Virus record (IMG/VR): IMGVR_UViG_3300037189_014982
Span: 1 to 20,946 of that record
Reading direction: 5' to 3' (one strand)
Origin: a virus
DNA: 20,946 nucleotides
The notes beneath the pieces were generated by a model. That model did no database searches. It saw nothing but the letters and a program-made list of their open reading frames with translations, and was not told the origin of the DNA. Position numbers and translations under genes: made by a program. Position 1 is the first letter of the stretch, and each line of letters begins with the position of its first letter. Shown here piece by piece: positions 8,401-15,454 of this stretch.

Positions 8401-11239
8401 CCGGGTCGCTTTGCCAAACTGGCGCCCCAGTGTTTGCCAGCGCCGTGATCTCCTGATTGATCTCGACTTCGGCCCCGTTGACGCTTTTGATCTTGGAGCC
8501 AAACGGAATGCCTGTGCCCTCTACCAGCATGTCGGGCTTGATTTCGGCAGCGCCATAGCCGGTCAACGACAGGGTGGTGGGCGAGTCGAGGCGAGAAGCC
8601 GTGGCGGTGGCAACCACAGTTTCGGTGCGATCCACGTACCTGTACGCACAGCGGTACTTGCCACGCATCGCAGGACGCATGACGGTGGTCAGTTCCGCCG
8701 CCCGCGCGCTGGTGTAGAGTTCGGGGGCCGATGTGTAAGACGCGCCGGGGTCAGTGATCTGCACCGACTCGATCCGCCCGTTCTCGACGGTTGGCGTCAC
8801 CGCCAGCCCGTAGCCATTGCCTCCGCCGCGCACCAGAACAGTCGGCGGGGCGAAGTAGTTCTGGCCCTTGTTCAAAATCGTGATAGACGCGATTGAGCCG
8901 GTGCTTTGCGCCGAGAGCGTGTCGAGCGTGGCCGCCGACCATGTCAGGGTTTGTGCCGCCACGGCGGTAGATGCGGCGGCGCCAACATCGCGGCGAAGCA
9001 ACGTCACCGTGCCCGTAGCGCCGGTGGCGTAGCCGTCACCCGGAATCGTCACCGTGGCCGGAGTGAGCAGTGTTTGCGGCGGGCCGTGCGGCGTCAGATT
9101 GTCGGGCGTGTTTGCCGTAAACCGGAACTCCACGTACTTCGTGGACTCGCGCACGTGCGCGGCGCGCTTGGCGTCTTCCACGACGGCGGTGTTGTAGTCC
9201 ACCGTCTGGGCGTATGCGTTGGCCTGATACAGGCGAAAGGCGAACACTTGGCCTTTGGCCCAGCCGCGCCCCGCGTCGGTGATTGTCACCAAGTCAGCGG
9301 TGATCGGGGTCTGGGACGATGGCCGAATGTCAACGATTGGCCTCGGCACGGTGGTTTGCGGCGACCACCAAGGCAGGCGATTGGGCTGCGCCTCCTTCTC
9401 CTGTGTCGGCAGGCACTGTGTGAAATCGTTGGCGACCCAAGAGTCCGGGCACTCGCGCAGGTACAGTTTGACCTCGGGCGCAACGGGATCAGGCAAATCA
9501 TCGTAGGGCGAGTAGTCAGTTGCGAGAGTTGCGCCGCCGATCCGCCGCGCCGCGCGGGCGCGCTTGGCTGGCTTCAAGCGGAACCGCAGCACTTTGGCGC
9601 TGATGTTTGTGTTGGGATCGATCTCAGTCTCGACCGTGACGTTTACGCGCTGCCAGTGAGCGTCATCGCCGGAGTACTGCCCGGTGCAAAACCAAACACT
9701 GATCGCGCTATAGTCGGGCCAATACACATCTGCCCGGCGACCGTTCACAGTGCCGGAGCGCCCACGGACACGCCGGTTTCCGTGTGCTTGAAGGCCGCCG
9801 TAGATCGAGTTTTCGCCGCTGCCCTTCACATCGAAGTCCGACCCGGCCCAGTACTCGTCATACAGAAAGCGCTGGGTGCCGCCGCTGATTGGCCGATAGG
9901 TCTGCCAGTTGCGATTGATCGCCGTGATCGAGGCGTTGTTGGCGGCGTTCAGCCCAAACCCCAGCGGCGACGGCGAGAACTCCAGCGTGGCCTGCGCCCC
10001 CTTGCCCGTAGCAGAGGCCGAAGACAGGGGGATCGTCGCCCGGAATCGGCGAGTGTTGGTGTCATAGGCCGCCTCGGCCTGTGCGATGGTGCTGGCCCGC
10101 TGGAAAGTCGCCTCATACGAAGTGTTGGCAACCGGAGAGAAAGCGTTGCTCGACACCGTCACCACATTTGTCGAGATGTTCACCGCCGTAACAGTGACTG
10201 TCCCGGCGTTGAAGGGAGCCGCAGCGGGGTAGACGGTGACGGTGTCGCCGTTCTGAATGCCCGTGACGTTGTTGAGCGTGAGGTTCGCACCGGCAGCAGA
10301 CAGGATGCGCACCTTGGCAACCGTGGGCGACGAGCGGTACAGGATGCTGTTGCCCGTGGTGCCGTCCGTTGACCCGTAGGTCTGCGTGGCTGACGCCGCT
10401 GTGCCGGTGATCGTGGCGGAGGCGCTTTCGGAAAACCCGCTGACAGTGCGGGCGCTTGAGGAGATCGTGCCCCGCGCCCGAAACCCAGTGCCGACCTTGT
10501 CAGACGCGACCTCGATCCGGGGCGGCGACTTGTAGTTCAGGCCGCCGTCAACGATGTCCACGCCGACCACATTGCCAGACTGCACGATGGCCTTGAGTTT
10601 GGCTGCGCGATCTGGCGAGCCGCCGACCAGCGTCAGAGCGGGTGGCTCAAAATACGATCCGCCACCGGACTTCACATCGACGTTCTCGATGAAGTAGCCG
10701 GTTCCCTCCGGCAGCACAGACGGCGCGGACTTCGGTGCCAACAGTCCTATCGGGATGGCTACGTTGGCAAGGTCACTTGGCCGGTACAGCCGTGGCTCGA
10801 CGCCGTGTCCGTAGAAGACGAACATGCGACCGTGCCGATCCTCGGCCACGCACATGTTGCTGATCGGAGACGTTGATCCGGTGGGCGTGATTGGCAGGGT
10901 GTCGATGATTCGGGACTGATACCCCTCGATCCGCCGCAGCATCCACACGTACTCAAACCCGTACTCCTGCGCCGCCAGTTGCGTGCCGGTCAGTTCTTTC
11001 TCGACCAGCACCTTCTGGAGCCAGAGGAAGTCGTTGGGCGAGCCAAGGATCGTGGCTCGTCGGTACAGGCCGTAAATGGCCTCGTTATCGTACTTGCCGT
11101 AAATCTTGGTCAGGCCACGGCGCGAGAGCAGCATGCCGGGACGCCGGGCCTGCAAGTTGTTGAGTACACGGAGTTCGCCCGGTCGCAGCAGATACTGCGA
11201 AGCGTCTTCGTTGTACCCAAGCCACTGGCGAATCTTCAT
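5453..11239 (-). CDS. Giant tail protein (1928 aa), P22 gp10-like nozzle/hub with inserted beta modules
   Basis: The ATG at 11239 overlaps the stop of the adaptor gene as ATGA. The N-terminus (residues 29-49, RRPGMLLSRRGLTKIYGK) resembles the start of P22 gp10-type tail proteins, where a loop bearing PG and R-P-G-T/I-K precedes a beta-propeller. Residues about 1096-1416 look like the matching core: DRLWMGASTSGKDVNTLFYS, EFDEFESFPDVNELP, VLTALVPFGSMLLAM, and a later GGVDGNLYEIAGD. The C-terminus (LQVELYGRPE, residues 1881-1890) also fits. Known gp10/gp12 proteins are roughly 450-800 residues, so this one is unusually long. The extra length comes from beta-rich insertions: GxGY...PP modules (about 193-243, 783-842, 1424-1469), TGxxV/GTGIP modules (about 888-938) and a B-lectin-like domain (960-1062). 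It would sit at the tail end below the adaptor. The family call rests on motif memory, not on a search. Confidence 0.6.
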   Translation of the reverse strand: MKIRQWLGYNEDASQYLLRPGELRVLNNLQARRPGMLLSRRGLTKIYGKYDNEAIYGLYRRATILGSPNDFLWLQKVLVEKELTGTQLAAQEYGFEYVWMLRRIEGYQSRIIDTLPITPTGSTSPISNMCVAEDRHGRMFVFYGHGVEPRLYRPSDLANVAIPIGLLAPKSAPSVLPEGTGYFIENVDVKSGGGSYFEPPALTLVGGSPDRAAKLKAIVQSGNVVGVDIVDGGLNYKSPPRIEVASDKVGTGFRARGTISSSARTVSGFSESASATITGTAASATQTYGSTDGTTGNSILYRSSPTVAKVRILSAAGANLTLNNVTGIQNGDTVTVYPAAAPFNAGTVTVTAVNISTNVVTVSSNAFSPVANTSYEATFQRASTIAQAEAAYDTNTRRFRATIPLSSASATGKGAQATLEFSPSPLGFGLNAANNASITAINRNWQTYRPISGGTQRFLYDEYWAGSDFDVKGSGENSIYGGLQAHGNRRVRGRSGTVNGRRADVYWPDYSAISVWFCTGQYSGDDAHWQRVNVTVETEIDPNTNISAKVLRFRLKPAKRARAARRIGGATLATDYSPYDDLPDPVAPEVKLYLRECPDSWVANDFTQCLPTQEKEAQPNRLPWWSPQTTVPRPIVDIRPSSQTPITADLVTITDAGRGWAKGQVFAFRLYQANAYAQTVDYNTAVVEDAKRAAHVRESTKYVEFRFTANTPDNLTPHGPPQTLLTPATVTIPGDGYATGATGTVTLLRRDVGAAASTAVAAQTLTWSAATLDTLSAQSTGSIASITILNKGQNYFAPPTVLVRGGGNGYGLAVTPTVENGRIESVQITDPGASYTSAPELYTSARAAELTTVMRPAMRGKYRCAYRYVDRTETVVATATASRLDSPTTLSLTGYGAAEIKPDMLVEGTGIPFGSKIKSVNGAEVEINQEITALANTGAPVWQSDPARTATPRSSNSASRILTGSFLDPGEAIRSPNGRYELKMETGGDLTITDLDTSTVIWNAGTSIAGSRLSFGGLGRMTIRLGDDLPHWSTQTFAPGEYPNAELELLNSGNLVIFAARPTTTVTIRDLTKPIAYSDLSPIFDVDAGPNDSRTHCSKLVWSLPGATPPDRADMVELWRTSADQSLVFYRLEAYGAPGPNGVEIVGGDTLTDEQLFDPDRANYAAMPVVLPNGSVNAYRFGRPRTDMAVGVAFQDRLWMGASTSGKDVNTLFYSEFDEFESFPDVNELPIQNNQKNTDVLTALVPFGSMLLAMQHSHTYAVSYNTDPAVDASIQMMAHRGCLHQRGWDIHENVLYAADESGIYSMARNGEVKDISLPIRDFFVSELIDFSKRETFFLQTDPRTHILRFFCTLKTNPTDTPAFALCFDIQAGTWWTESYPNSLTAACTGRPSDARLTTILLGGVDGNLYEIAGDSDHANDSLTDAFVTAGGSGYREAPAITVPNCTGAVVRGVVSEGRLVDVIIQSAGWAASWGIGLLAENNSPLATHDGLALQGVEYDAIKLDIGAPEPGGVQAVAYANYTVTPLVRRLCTVSKGQDYVRLKPRRLTTIEPAVTANLSSELSALLTTEATAPIRLETPVAEIGMEAIGPFIPLNAFVSRIDGQNIHLTHPDGTPVSMLFGAARVYGPPAGQTWIDQQESTILSYNSIGELFANSTAIKFWGNRLTMAAFAANNETPLAAERINGVNQLLYRNNTFGFLAAWSMTDSWEYLSTLESHSLGTAAAKAMEERFRVDATGDGLVGNAPGWLDYGGTEMEVMFRKPFRTHVPFRMATGFMQLVNEDNAKGGDGLIDRSVTVVYTPTQSDKEVEIIERFNGRDEMRANLMRRDRGGPGGFVHRQDSASTVLNTSREASHLGFATGVAKAKFASRVYTDMTGEDQHLQVELYGRPEQASPWERTNFWIANDIVKQPHQFVLHSLNLNGVVEDAE
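5473..5476 (-). promoter_or_regulatory. GGAG ribosome binding site deciding the start of the 228-aa gene
   Basis: GGAG on the coding strand stands 9 bases upstream of ATG at 5463 and directly against the alternative TTG at 5472. It therefore favours the ATG. Confidence 0.55.
6833..6970 (-). repeat. GxGY...PP-type beta module, third clear copy
   Basis: Residues 1424-1469 of the giant tail protein read FVTAGGSGYREAPAITVPN, then EGRLVDVIIQSAGW. This matches the pattern also seen at residues 193-243 and 783-842: a Gly-rich turn with Tyr, a Pro, a beta strand, a Gly, and a strand with V-x-I-x-x-x-G. Similar units occur in structural proteins of T4-like cyanophages. Confidence 0.6.
8054..8362 (-). 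other. B-lectin (bulb-type lectin)-like domain within the giant tail protein
   Basis: Residues 960-1062 follow the bulb-lectin layout: ILTGSFLDPGEAIRSPNGRY, ELKMETGGDLTITD, a Trp (W1002) in TVIWNAGTS, a second repeat with HWSTQT (W1032), then ELELLNSGNLVIF. This matches the three-fold pattern of the family, in which SPNGRYxLxxQxDGNLVLYD alternates with xWxSxT. The mannose-site pattern QxDxNxVxY is degenerate: the first copy has E, G, D, T and T at the key positions, and the last keeps only N and V, with F for Y. The fold looks likely, but classical mannose binding is doubtful. In a tail tip the domain could touch host glycans. Confidence 0.65.
8714..8893 (-). repeat. GxGY...PP-type beta module pair, second copy
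   Basis: Residues 783-842 of the giant tail protein contain two linked units: ASITILNKGQNYFAPPTVLV and then GRIESVQITDPGASYTSAPE. They share strand-turn-strand spacing and the Y-x-(A/S)-P-P or Y-T-S-A-P signature with the other copies. Confidence 0.65.
10511..10663 (-). repeat. GxGY...PP-type beta module pair, first copy
   Basis: Residues 193-243 of the giant tail protein contain GGSYFEPPALTLVGG and, 30 residues on, VVGVDIVDGGLNYKSPPRIEV. Weaker relatives occur at residues 649-669 (TITDAGRGWAKGQVFAF) and 727-747 (TVTIPGDGYATGATGTV). The series is therefore scattered through the N-terminal and central part of the protein. Confidence 0.65.
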
Positions 11240-12363
11240 CCGATGTCAGGCATCAGTTCGCTGTGCCAGCCCATAGAGCGCGGTGTCGGATAGGGCGTGC
11301 TGTGCGGCCTGCCGGAGCGTGGCGCGAGAACATCGTTTTCCATCGCAATGCGAAGGTCGCGATTGAAGACGGCCATCGCTGCGTCGGCAGGCTTGCCTGC
11401 AATGCGGGCGTACCACATTTCGCAAGCCGAGAGGATTGCCGTGTACATCGTGGGCGAGACATCGATCTTGTCTGTGATCGCGTACTTGGTGTTGGCCGGG
11501 AGTGACGCGGAGTTGTTCGCGACGGTAAGCGCCGTGGCCGAAGCCACCGCAGAGATGTCGCGCTCAAGCAGATAGGGGATCGTTGCCCCCTGCGCCTCGG
11601 CCTCCATCCCGGCGGAGCCAAAGCGAATGACGGCACCGGCGCAGTCCAGTGGGAACGCCGTGCCCACGCCCGTAACGCTGGAGCCAGCCAGCGTGATCGT
11701 GCCCTGCCGTGTGATGCGTTCGTAGCCCATGTACTTGATGGGCTTGGGGCGAACGCGGTAGGTGTAATGCACCACCGTCCCGTTGACCGGAACACCCACG
11801 AACCGCACTTGCCACCTGTCGGGGTTCAGGTCAGACCGCATCAGCGTGTAGTAGTACGGCTCGCCCGCCCCTCTGGTGTTGATCTCCAGCCGCTGCCATT
11901 CCTGCGGGGTGAGGTAACAGTGCAGCGAGCCGACCGTGTTGGTGACGAGCGTGTCGATGTCCTTTAGGTCTGACGGCAGATCGTAGTAGGTCTGTGGCAG
12001 GACTGTGACACCGTTGGCCGTCTGGTTCGCGGCCACATCGACGGTGACGTTGTTGCCATTCACGCTGACGATGCGGATCGGAGTCGGGAACACAGAGGCG
12101 CCCACTGCGACCACTCGGCCCGGCACGAACCCGGTCGCGTCGGCCACTGCGATGACCTTGCTGCCCGTTGTGATCGAGCCGGTGGTCTGAATCTGCAAGG
12201 TCGTGAACGAGCCGGTGCGGGTGTGCCACAGCCAGTTCCGGCACTGGGTCACCTCGCGCACGCCGTGGATCACCGCCTGCCTGACGGCTGCATGTTCGCC
12301 GTCCTGCGCCCCGCCCCCGGTGGTCGCGAGGAGGTAGGCCACGATGTCCTGTGCAGTACTCAT
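11236..12363 (-). CDS. Head-to-tail adaptor-like protein (375 aa) with beta insertions
   Basis: The ATG at 12363 overlaps the previous stop as ATGA, and the stop likewise overlaps the start of the giant tail gene. The ends look like a phage adaptor helix bundle. The N-terminal helices (residues 1-48) include AAVRQAVIHGVREVTQCRNW, then a beta strand GSFTT and YYDLPSDLKDID (127-137), the usual 'LP.D...I' signature of gp4/gp11-type adaptors. The C-terminal helix (305-346) is YTAILSACEMWYARIAGKPA. In between lie two beta units: one like a tail-fibre 'ITTGSKVIAV...GTxI' unit (61-120) and one matching the common 'GTITLAGSSVTGVGTAF...YAITD' insert (220-298). It would dock beneath the portal and connect it to the giant nozzle protein, matching the gene order. 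The adaptor role is inferred from these motifs and position. Confidence 0.6.
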   Translation of the reverse strand: MSTAQDIVAYLLATTGGGAQDGEHAAVRQAVIHGVREVTQCRNWLWHTRTGSFTTLQIQTTGSITTGSKVIAVADATGFVPGRVVAVGASVFPTPIRIVSVNGNNVTVDVAANQTANGVTVLPQTYYDLPSDLKDIDTLVTNTVGSLHCYLTPQEWQRLEINTRGAGEPYYYTLMRSDLNPDRWQVRFVGVPVNGTVVHYTYRVRPKPIKYMGYERITRQGTITLAGSSVTGVGTAFPLDCAGAVIRFGSAGMEAEAQGATIPYLLERDISAVASATALTVANNSASLPANTKYAITDKIDVSPTMYTAILSACEMWYARIAGKPADAAMAVFNRDLRIAMENDVLAPRSGRPHSTPYPTPRSMGWHSELMPDIG

Positions 12364-12905
12364 CGCTTGCGAGGTTTCCGCCCGTATTTGCTGATTACGT
12401 ACTCACGTAACTCACCTTGTTTCATGGACGGTTGGCGCTTCGCCTCGGCCTTCATCATCTCCCGCGTCAATCGCTCGCTTAACGGCTTGCGATCCGGGCG
12501 CGGCTGCGCGATTCCCTGATGCTCGACTGCCCCGGAAACGGTCAGGTTTCTCTCGGCGGCCACCCGCTTAACGTCCCGCACGCTGTCGATCCACGCCGCC
12601 GGGTCTGCCGGGCCGCGCCCGTCTGCCAGCCCGGAGGAGTAGTACTTGCCGTTGGGGTTGATGCCTGCTCTGCGGGCAAGCGTGATCATGTTTTCGGCAT
12701 GGTCGCGCGGCATGCGGTCGAACTGCTGGTTATTTAGCCGACCCTCCATGAGCGCCCTGTCCGTGCCTCGCAGTCCGGGGGGCTGCTGGAGAGCAAGCAT
12801 CTCGGCCAGCCTTGGGGCCACTCCGTTGGCGACCATGTCGAGGTAGTGCGCCTGTATTTCGTCGCTGGCGCGCTGAATGTCGAAAGGCAGATCGTTCGTA
12901 CTCAT
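12360..12905 (-). CDS. Conserved podophage-type hypothetical protein (181 aa)
   Basis: The chosen start is the ATG at 12905; no clear ribosome binding site precedes it. The product begins MSTNDLPFDIQRASDEIQAH. The segment ARRAGINPNGKYYSSGLADG followed by PADPAAWIDSVRDVKRVAAE and NLTVSGAVEHQG (about residues 75-130) matches my memory of a family often found between portal and adaptor genes in short-tailed phages, with unknown function. The C-terminus is basic (SKYGRKPRKR). The first 58 codons overlap the C-terminal reading frame of the endonuclease VII gene. Because the N-terminal helices here look coherent, this is probably the older frame. A role in virion assembly is inferred from position. 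Confidence 0.7.
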   Translation of the reverse strand: MSTNDLPFDIQRASDEIQAHYLDMVANGVAPRLAEMLALQQPPGLRGTDRALMEGRLNNQQFDRMPRDHAENMITLARRAGINPNGKYYSSGLADGRGPADPAAWIDSVRDVKRVAAERNLTVSGAVEHQGIAQPRPDRKPLSERLTREMMKAEAKRQPSMKQGELREYVISKYGRKPRKR

Positions 12906-13158
12906 ACAGGTAGTCCCACGCTCGCTTCAGGGTTTCCTCGGTATCGCCCAGCATCCCAATGGCGCGGTTGCACGGACTGCACAGCAGGCCGCGAATGCCC
13001 TTGGTGTGATGACAGTGATCGACACAGAGTGTGCTTTGCTTCTGCCCGCATATCTGGCACTTCCCCCGGCACTTGCTGTGCAGGGCTTCGTACTCCTCTT
13101 GAGTCACGCGGTAGCGCACCCAGAGGTTGCTGCGGCGCTTGTGCTGGCAGGGCGGCAT
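12730..13158 (-). CDS. Endonuclease VII-like HNH nuclease (142 aa)
   Basis: The ATG at 13158 overlaps the portal stop as TGATG. Residues 30-71 carry the signature of T4 endonuclease VII-type His-Me finger nucleases: CQIC (C34, C37) and CSPCN (C60, C63) bind zinc, and VDHCH gives D47, H48 and H50. The residue after the last Cys is N64, matching N62 of the T4 enzyme, where D40, H41, H43 and N62 form the site. T4 gp49 resolves branched DNA before packaging, so a similar role in trimming DNA for packaging is plausible. The HNH domain ends near residue 88 (YLYEYERS). Residues 85-142 are Arg/Ala/Gly-rich and lie wholly over the start of the next gene in another frame. A free-standing homing-type nuclease is the main alternative. 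Confidence 0.85.
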   Translation of the reverse strand: MPPCQHKRRSNLWVRYRVTQEEYEALHSKCRGKCQICGQKQSTLCVDHCHHTKGIRGLLCSPCNRAIGMLGDTEETLKRAWDYLYEYERSAFRHSARQRRNTGALPRHGRQRSGPKAGRDACSPAAPRTARHGQGAHGGSAK

Positions 13159-15176
13159 CAGCCTCCCGGCATCAGTTCAGCCGGTACTTGTGGCGGAGGA
13201 GGGCCAGCCCCCGCCGCAGCCTGCTCCGGTGGGGAGGGGAGGCCGGGCGGCGCGGCAGGGGGCTGGGGGGGAGGTGGCGGAGGCAGCAAGTACGGAGACG
13301 CATCGATGTCGAGCGAGTCGGCCCAATCCTTCATCAGCGCGTTGAACGGCTCGATCATGCCGGAGCCAGCCAACTGCGACAGGATCGGCCCCAGCGTCTG
13401 CACGGCCATCTGCATCTGCTCGACGCGCGAGGCTTTGTTCGGCTTGCGGGCGCTGCCCGCCTCGACCCGGTACAGCAGTTCGCGGGTCAGGCCCACCAGA
13501 TCGCGCTTGTTGATGAACTGCGCCCACGCCGCAGCGCCCATCGGGCCAAGCACCGGGGCGATGTCCTGCGGCTCCAGTAGCCACCGTGCGGCCAACGCCT
13601 CGCGGCGAGCGAGGACAGACATGGTGTCCTCCAACTCGTTCGCCATGTTGTCCGGGCGGATGCTGATGTTCTCGTTCTTGATCTGGGCTTCTGCCGCCGA
13701 CCGGAAGGAACTTCTGGTGTAACCGTAGGCCAGTTCGCTCAAGCCCGTGCGCTTCGCGAACTCGTCCAAGATCGCGGAGATGATGTCCCACAAGTCCTTC
13801 GTGACTTGCGGCATCTGGAACACCGACACAACGTCCTCGATCCTGCGACCAAGCAGTTCGCTCAACTCCAGAATCTTGAAGCCGCCCTCGGATGGGGCCA
13901 GCAGTTGCTCCTTGATCGTCTCGTCCGCAGCCTTTTGCACGGCGACAATCGTTTCGCAACTGGTCGCGATCCGGGTGGCGAGGAACGAGAAGCACCAGTT
14001 CAGCAGCCGCAACTCGCCAATCGCCGGGCGGATGTGCGACACCGGCCATGCGTAGCCGGGCTTGCGGTGGAAGGCCAGCATCGTGAACGGCCAGCCGTTG
14101 GTGTCCGCGAAGAACGGGATCGGCCAACTGACGCGCGGGATGACCTCGGGCGGGATGCCCAGTTCCGGGTCTACGATCTCCTGCATCAGGGATGGCGGGA
14201 GATTTAAGGGGTACTCAACACCCTCGCAGACCACCAGATAGCAGTACTGGCCGACCGAATCGAACACACCGCGACTGCCCTTGGGTGCGTCCTTGAAGCG
14301 GTCGCCCATGCCGCACTTCGACCAAATCTTGTAGAAGGTGACCAGTTCGTTGGTCGTGTCCTTCTTCTTCTTGCCCTTCGGCTCGCGGCGCAGCGTGTTG
14401 TCGGTGTTGTCGTGATGCTTGCGCAGATGCTCGACCGGCACGCCGAATGTAGCGGCCACCTCTTCAATCGGGCGCACGCACTTCCGCGCGCACCAGAGCA
14501 TGTCATCCTCGTTGTCGAAGTCCGGGTCGATGAGGAGGTTGTCCACCGTGTCATAGAACGAGCCGACCAGTTTCATCGGCGGGATGCTGCCGTCGCTCGA
14601 CACCTCGACGCTGACCAGTTCTGTCCAGAACACGCCAGCGCCCTTGATCATCGCCTCGTTCACCACCTTGCGGGCCTGCCGCTTGAGGTCGAGTTCGACG
14701 GGCGTCCAGTTCAGGTACGCCTCCATCAGTTGCGCGATCAACTTCATCTGCTCGCGCTGGGCCTGCTCGGCCTGCACGGCTTGGATGACTTGCATCTGCT
14801 CCGGGCTGGGCTGGCCGTTTGGCCCGGCTGGCTCATCCAATCCCACGTGCTTCAGTGGGAACTCCGGCGGGTTCATCACTGTGACAGTGCGCACCGGATT
14901 ACGGTGGTAGATGACACTGGCGAAAATCTCGACCAGTTCAAATACCTTGTTCAGTTGCATCCTGAACGAGGGCGGGGCAATGGACGAGTTGTACCCCCGC
15001 TCGCCACGGGCGTAGGCGTCCCGCCACATCCAGTTGTGTTCGCCGTCGAAGAACTGGCTGGCTTCCTTGGCATCGTCACTGAACGGCTTCTTGTACTTTT
15101 CAGCCGCCTTGAGTTTCTTCACCCAAGTCGTGACGATCTGCCGCAGCGGGTTGCTACTTGGCAGGCTTTCTTGCAC
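13158..15176 (-). CDS. Portal protein (672 aa)
   Basis: The start is a GTG at 15176, with GGAG (15184-15187) 7 bases upstream. The protein would form the dodecameric ring at the head vertex that the large terminase feeds with DNA. The N-terminal part (residues 1-90) includes FFDGEHNWMWRDAYARGERG. Residues 205-260 carry the usual portal-wing text: GSFYDTVDNLLIDPDFDNED, then MLWCARKCVRPIEEVAATFG. The region near 440-545 fits stem and clip helices (KDLWDIISAILDEFAKRTGL, and NMANELEDTMSVLARREALA). The C-terminal 40 residues are Pro-rich with a run of PPPPPP, probably disordered. The length fits P22-like portals (about 725 aa). It follows the terminase and a small protein, a classic order. Family call is from motif recognition, not alignment. 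Confidence 0.85.
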   Translation of the reverse strand: MQESLPSSNPLRQIVTTWVKKLKAAEKYKKPFSDDAKEASQFFDGEHNWMWRDAYARGERGYNSSIAPPSFRMQLNKVFELVEIFASVIYHRNPVRTVTVMNPPEFPLKHVGLDEPAGPNGQPSPEQMQVIQAVQAEQAQREQMKLIAQLMEAYLNWTPVELDLKRQARKVVNEAMIKGAGVFWTELVSVEVSSDGSIPPMKLVGSFYDTVDNLLIDPDFDNEDDMLWCARKCVRPIEEVAATFGVPVEHLRKHHDNTDNTLRREPKGKKKKDTTNELVTFYKIWSKCGMGDRFKDAPKGSRGVFDSVGQYCYLVVCEGVEYPLNLPPSLMQEIVDPELGIPPEVIPRVSWPIPFFADTNGWPFTMLAFHRKPGYAWPVSHIRPAIGELRLLNWCFSFLATRIATSCETIVAVQKAADETIKEQLLAPSEGGFKILELSELLGRRIEDVVSVFQMPQVTKDLWDIISAILDEFAKRTGLSELAYGYTRSSFRSAAEAQIKNENISIRPDNMANELEDTMSVLARREALAARWLLEPQDIAPVLGPMGAAAWAQFINKRDLVGLTRELLYRVEAGSARKPNKASRVEQMQMAVQTLGPILSQLAGSGMIEPFNALMKDWADSLDIDASPYLLPPPPPPQPPAAPPGLPSPPEQAAAGAGPPPPQVPAELMPGG

Positions 15177-15447
15177 TGGTTGGCTCCGCAGTCAGTTCGC
15201 GGATGGTGCGGGTGATGGGCGCGAACTCCCACACACCCAAGTCCTGCCAGCCGTGGTCGCCAAGGAGCGCTGGATCGTCCTTGTGACGGCAACTGGCGTA
15301 CACCATCGAATATCCCGTCGAGGTAAACGTCAGGATGCTTATGGTCGAGGAACCCGGTTCTCGGTTAACGAACCCCACCACCGGATCGGTGAAGTTACGG
15401 AAGTCCTTGGAAAACAGCACGACATCCCCGATATCGGGGCGCGGCAT
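15154..15447 (-). CDS. Small beta-rich protein between terminase and portal (97 aa)
   Basis: The frame is open upstream to 15579, but I place the start at ATG 15447. It lies 7 bases after the terminase stop and begins MPRPDIGDVVLFSKDF. The 44 residues upstream of it would overlap terminase codons and are low in complexity. The product has strand-rich segments (DPVVGFVNREPG, STISILTFTS) and ends with VYASCRHKDDPALLG. Proteins beginning 'xxGDVVLxY' with a later 'VxHVDDP' are common between terminase and portal in phages, and I remember this pattern without a known function. The overlap of 23 bases with the portal start suggests coupling. The DNA around codons 3-7 contains a 14-base palindrome. 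Confidence 0.75.
   Translation of the reverse strand: MPRPDIGDVVLFSKDFRNFTDPVVGFVNREPGSSTISILTFTSTGYSMVYASCRHKDDPALLGDHGWQDLGVWEFAPITRTIRELTAEPTSARKPAK
15184..15187 (-). promoter_or_regulatory. GGAG ribosome binding site for the portal GTG start
   Basis: GGAG on the coding strand lies 7 bases before the GTG codon at 15176. No ATG lies nearby in frame, so this site supports the GTG start. Confidence 0.55.
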
Positions 15448-15454
15448 CGTCCAT

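Noticed and set aside
8906-10372. Long plus-strand open frame (488 codons) opposite the giant tail gene
   Set aside because: GC-rich coding DNA commonly leaves the opposite strand open. The translation is Arg/Gly/Val-rich with no coherent motif, while the minus frame reads as a continuous beta-rich tail protein.
5453-11239. Diversity-generating retroelement target in the giant tail protein
   Set aside because: No reverse transcriptase, template repeat or adenine-rich variable repeat is visible at its C-terminus or nearby.
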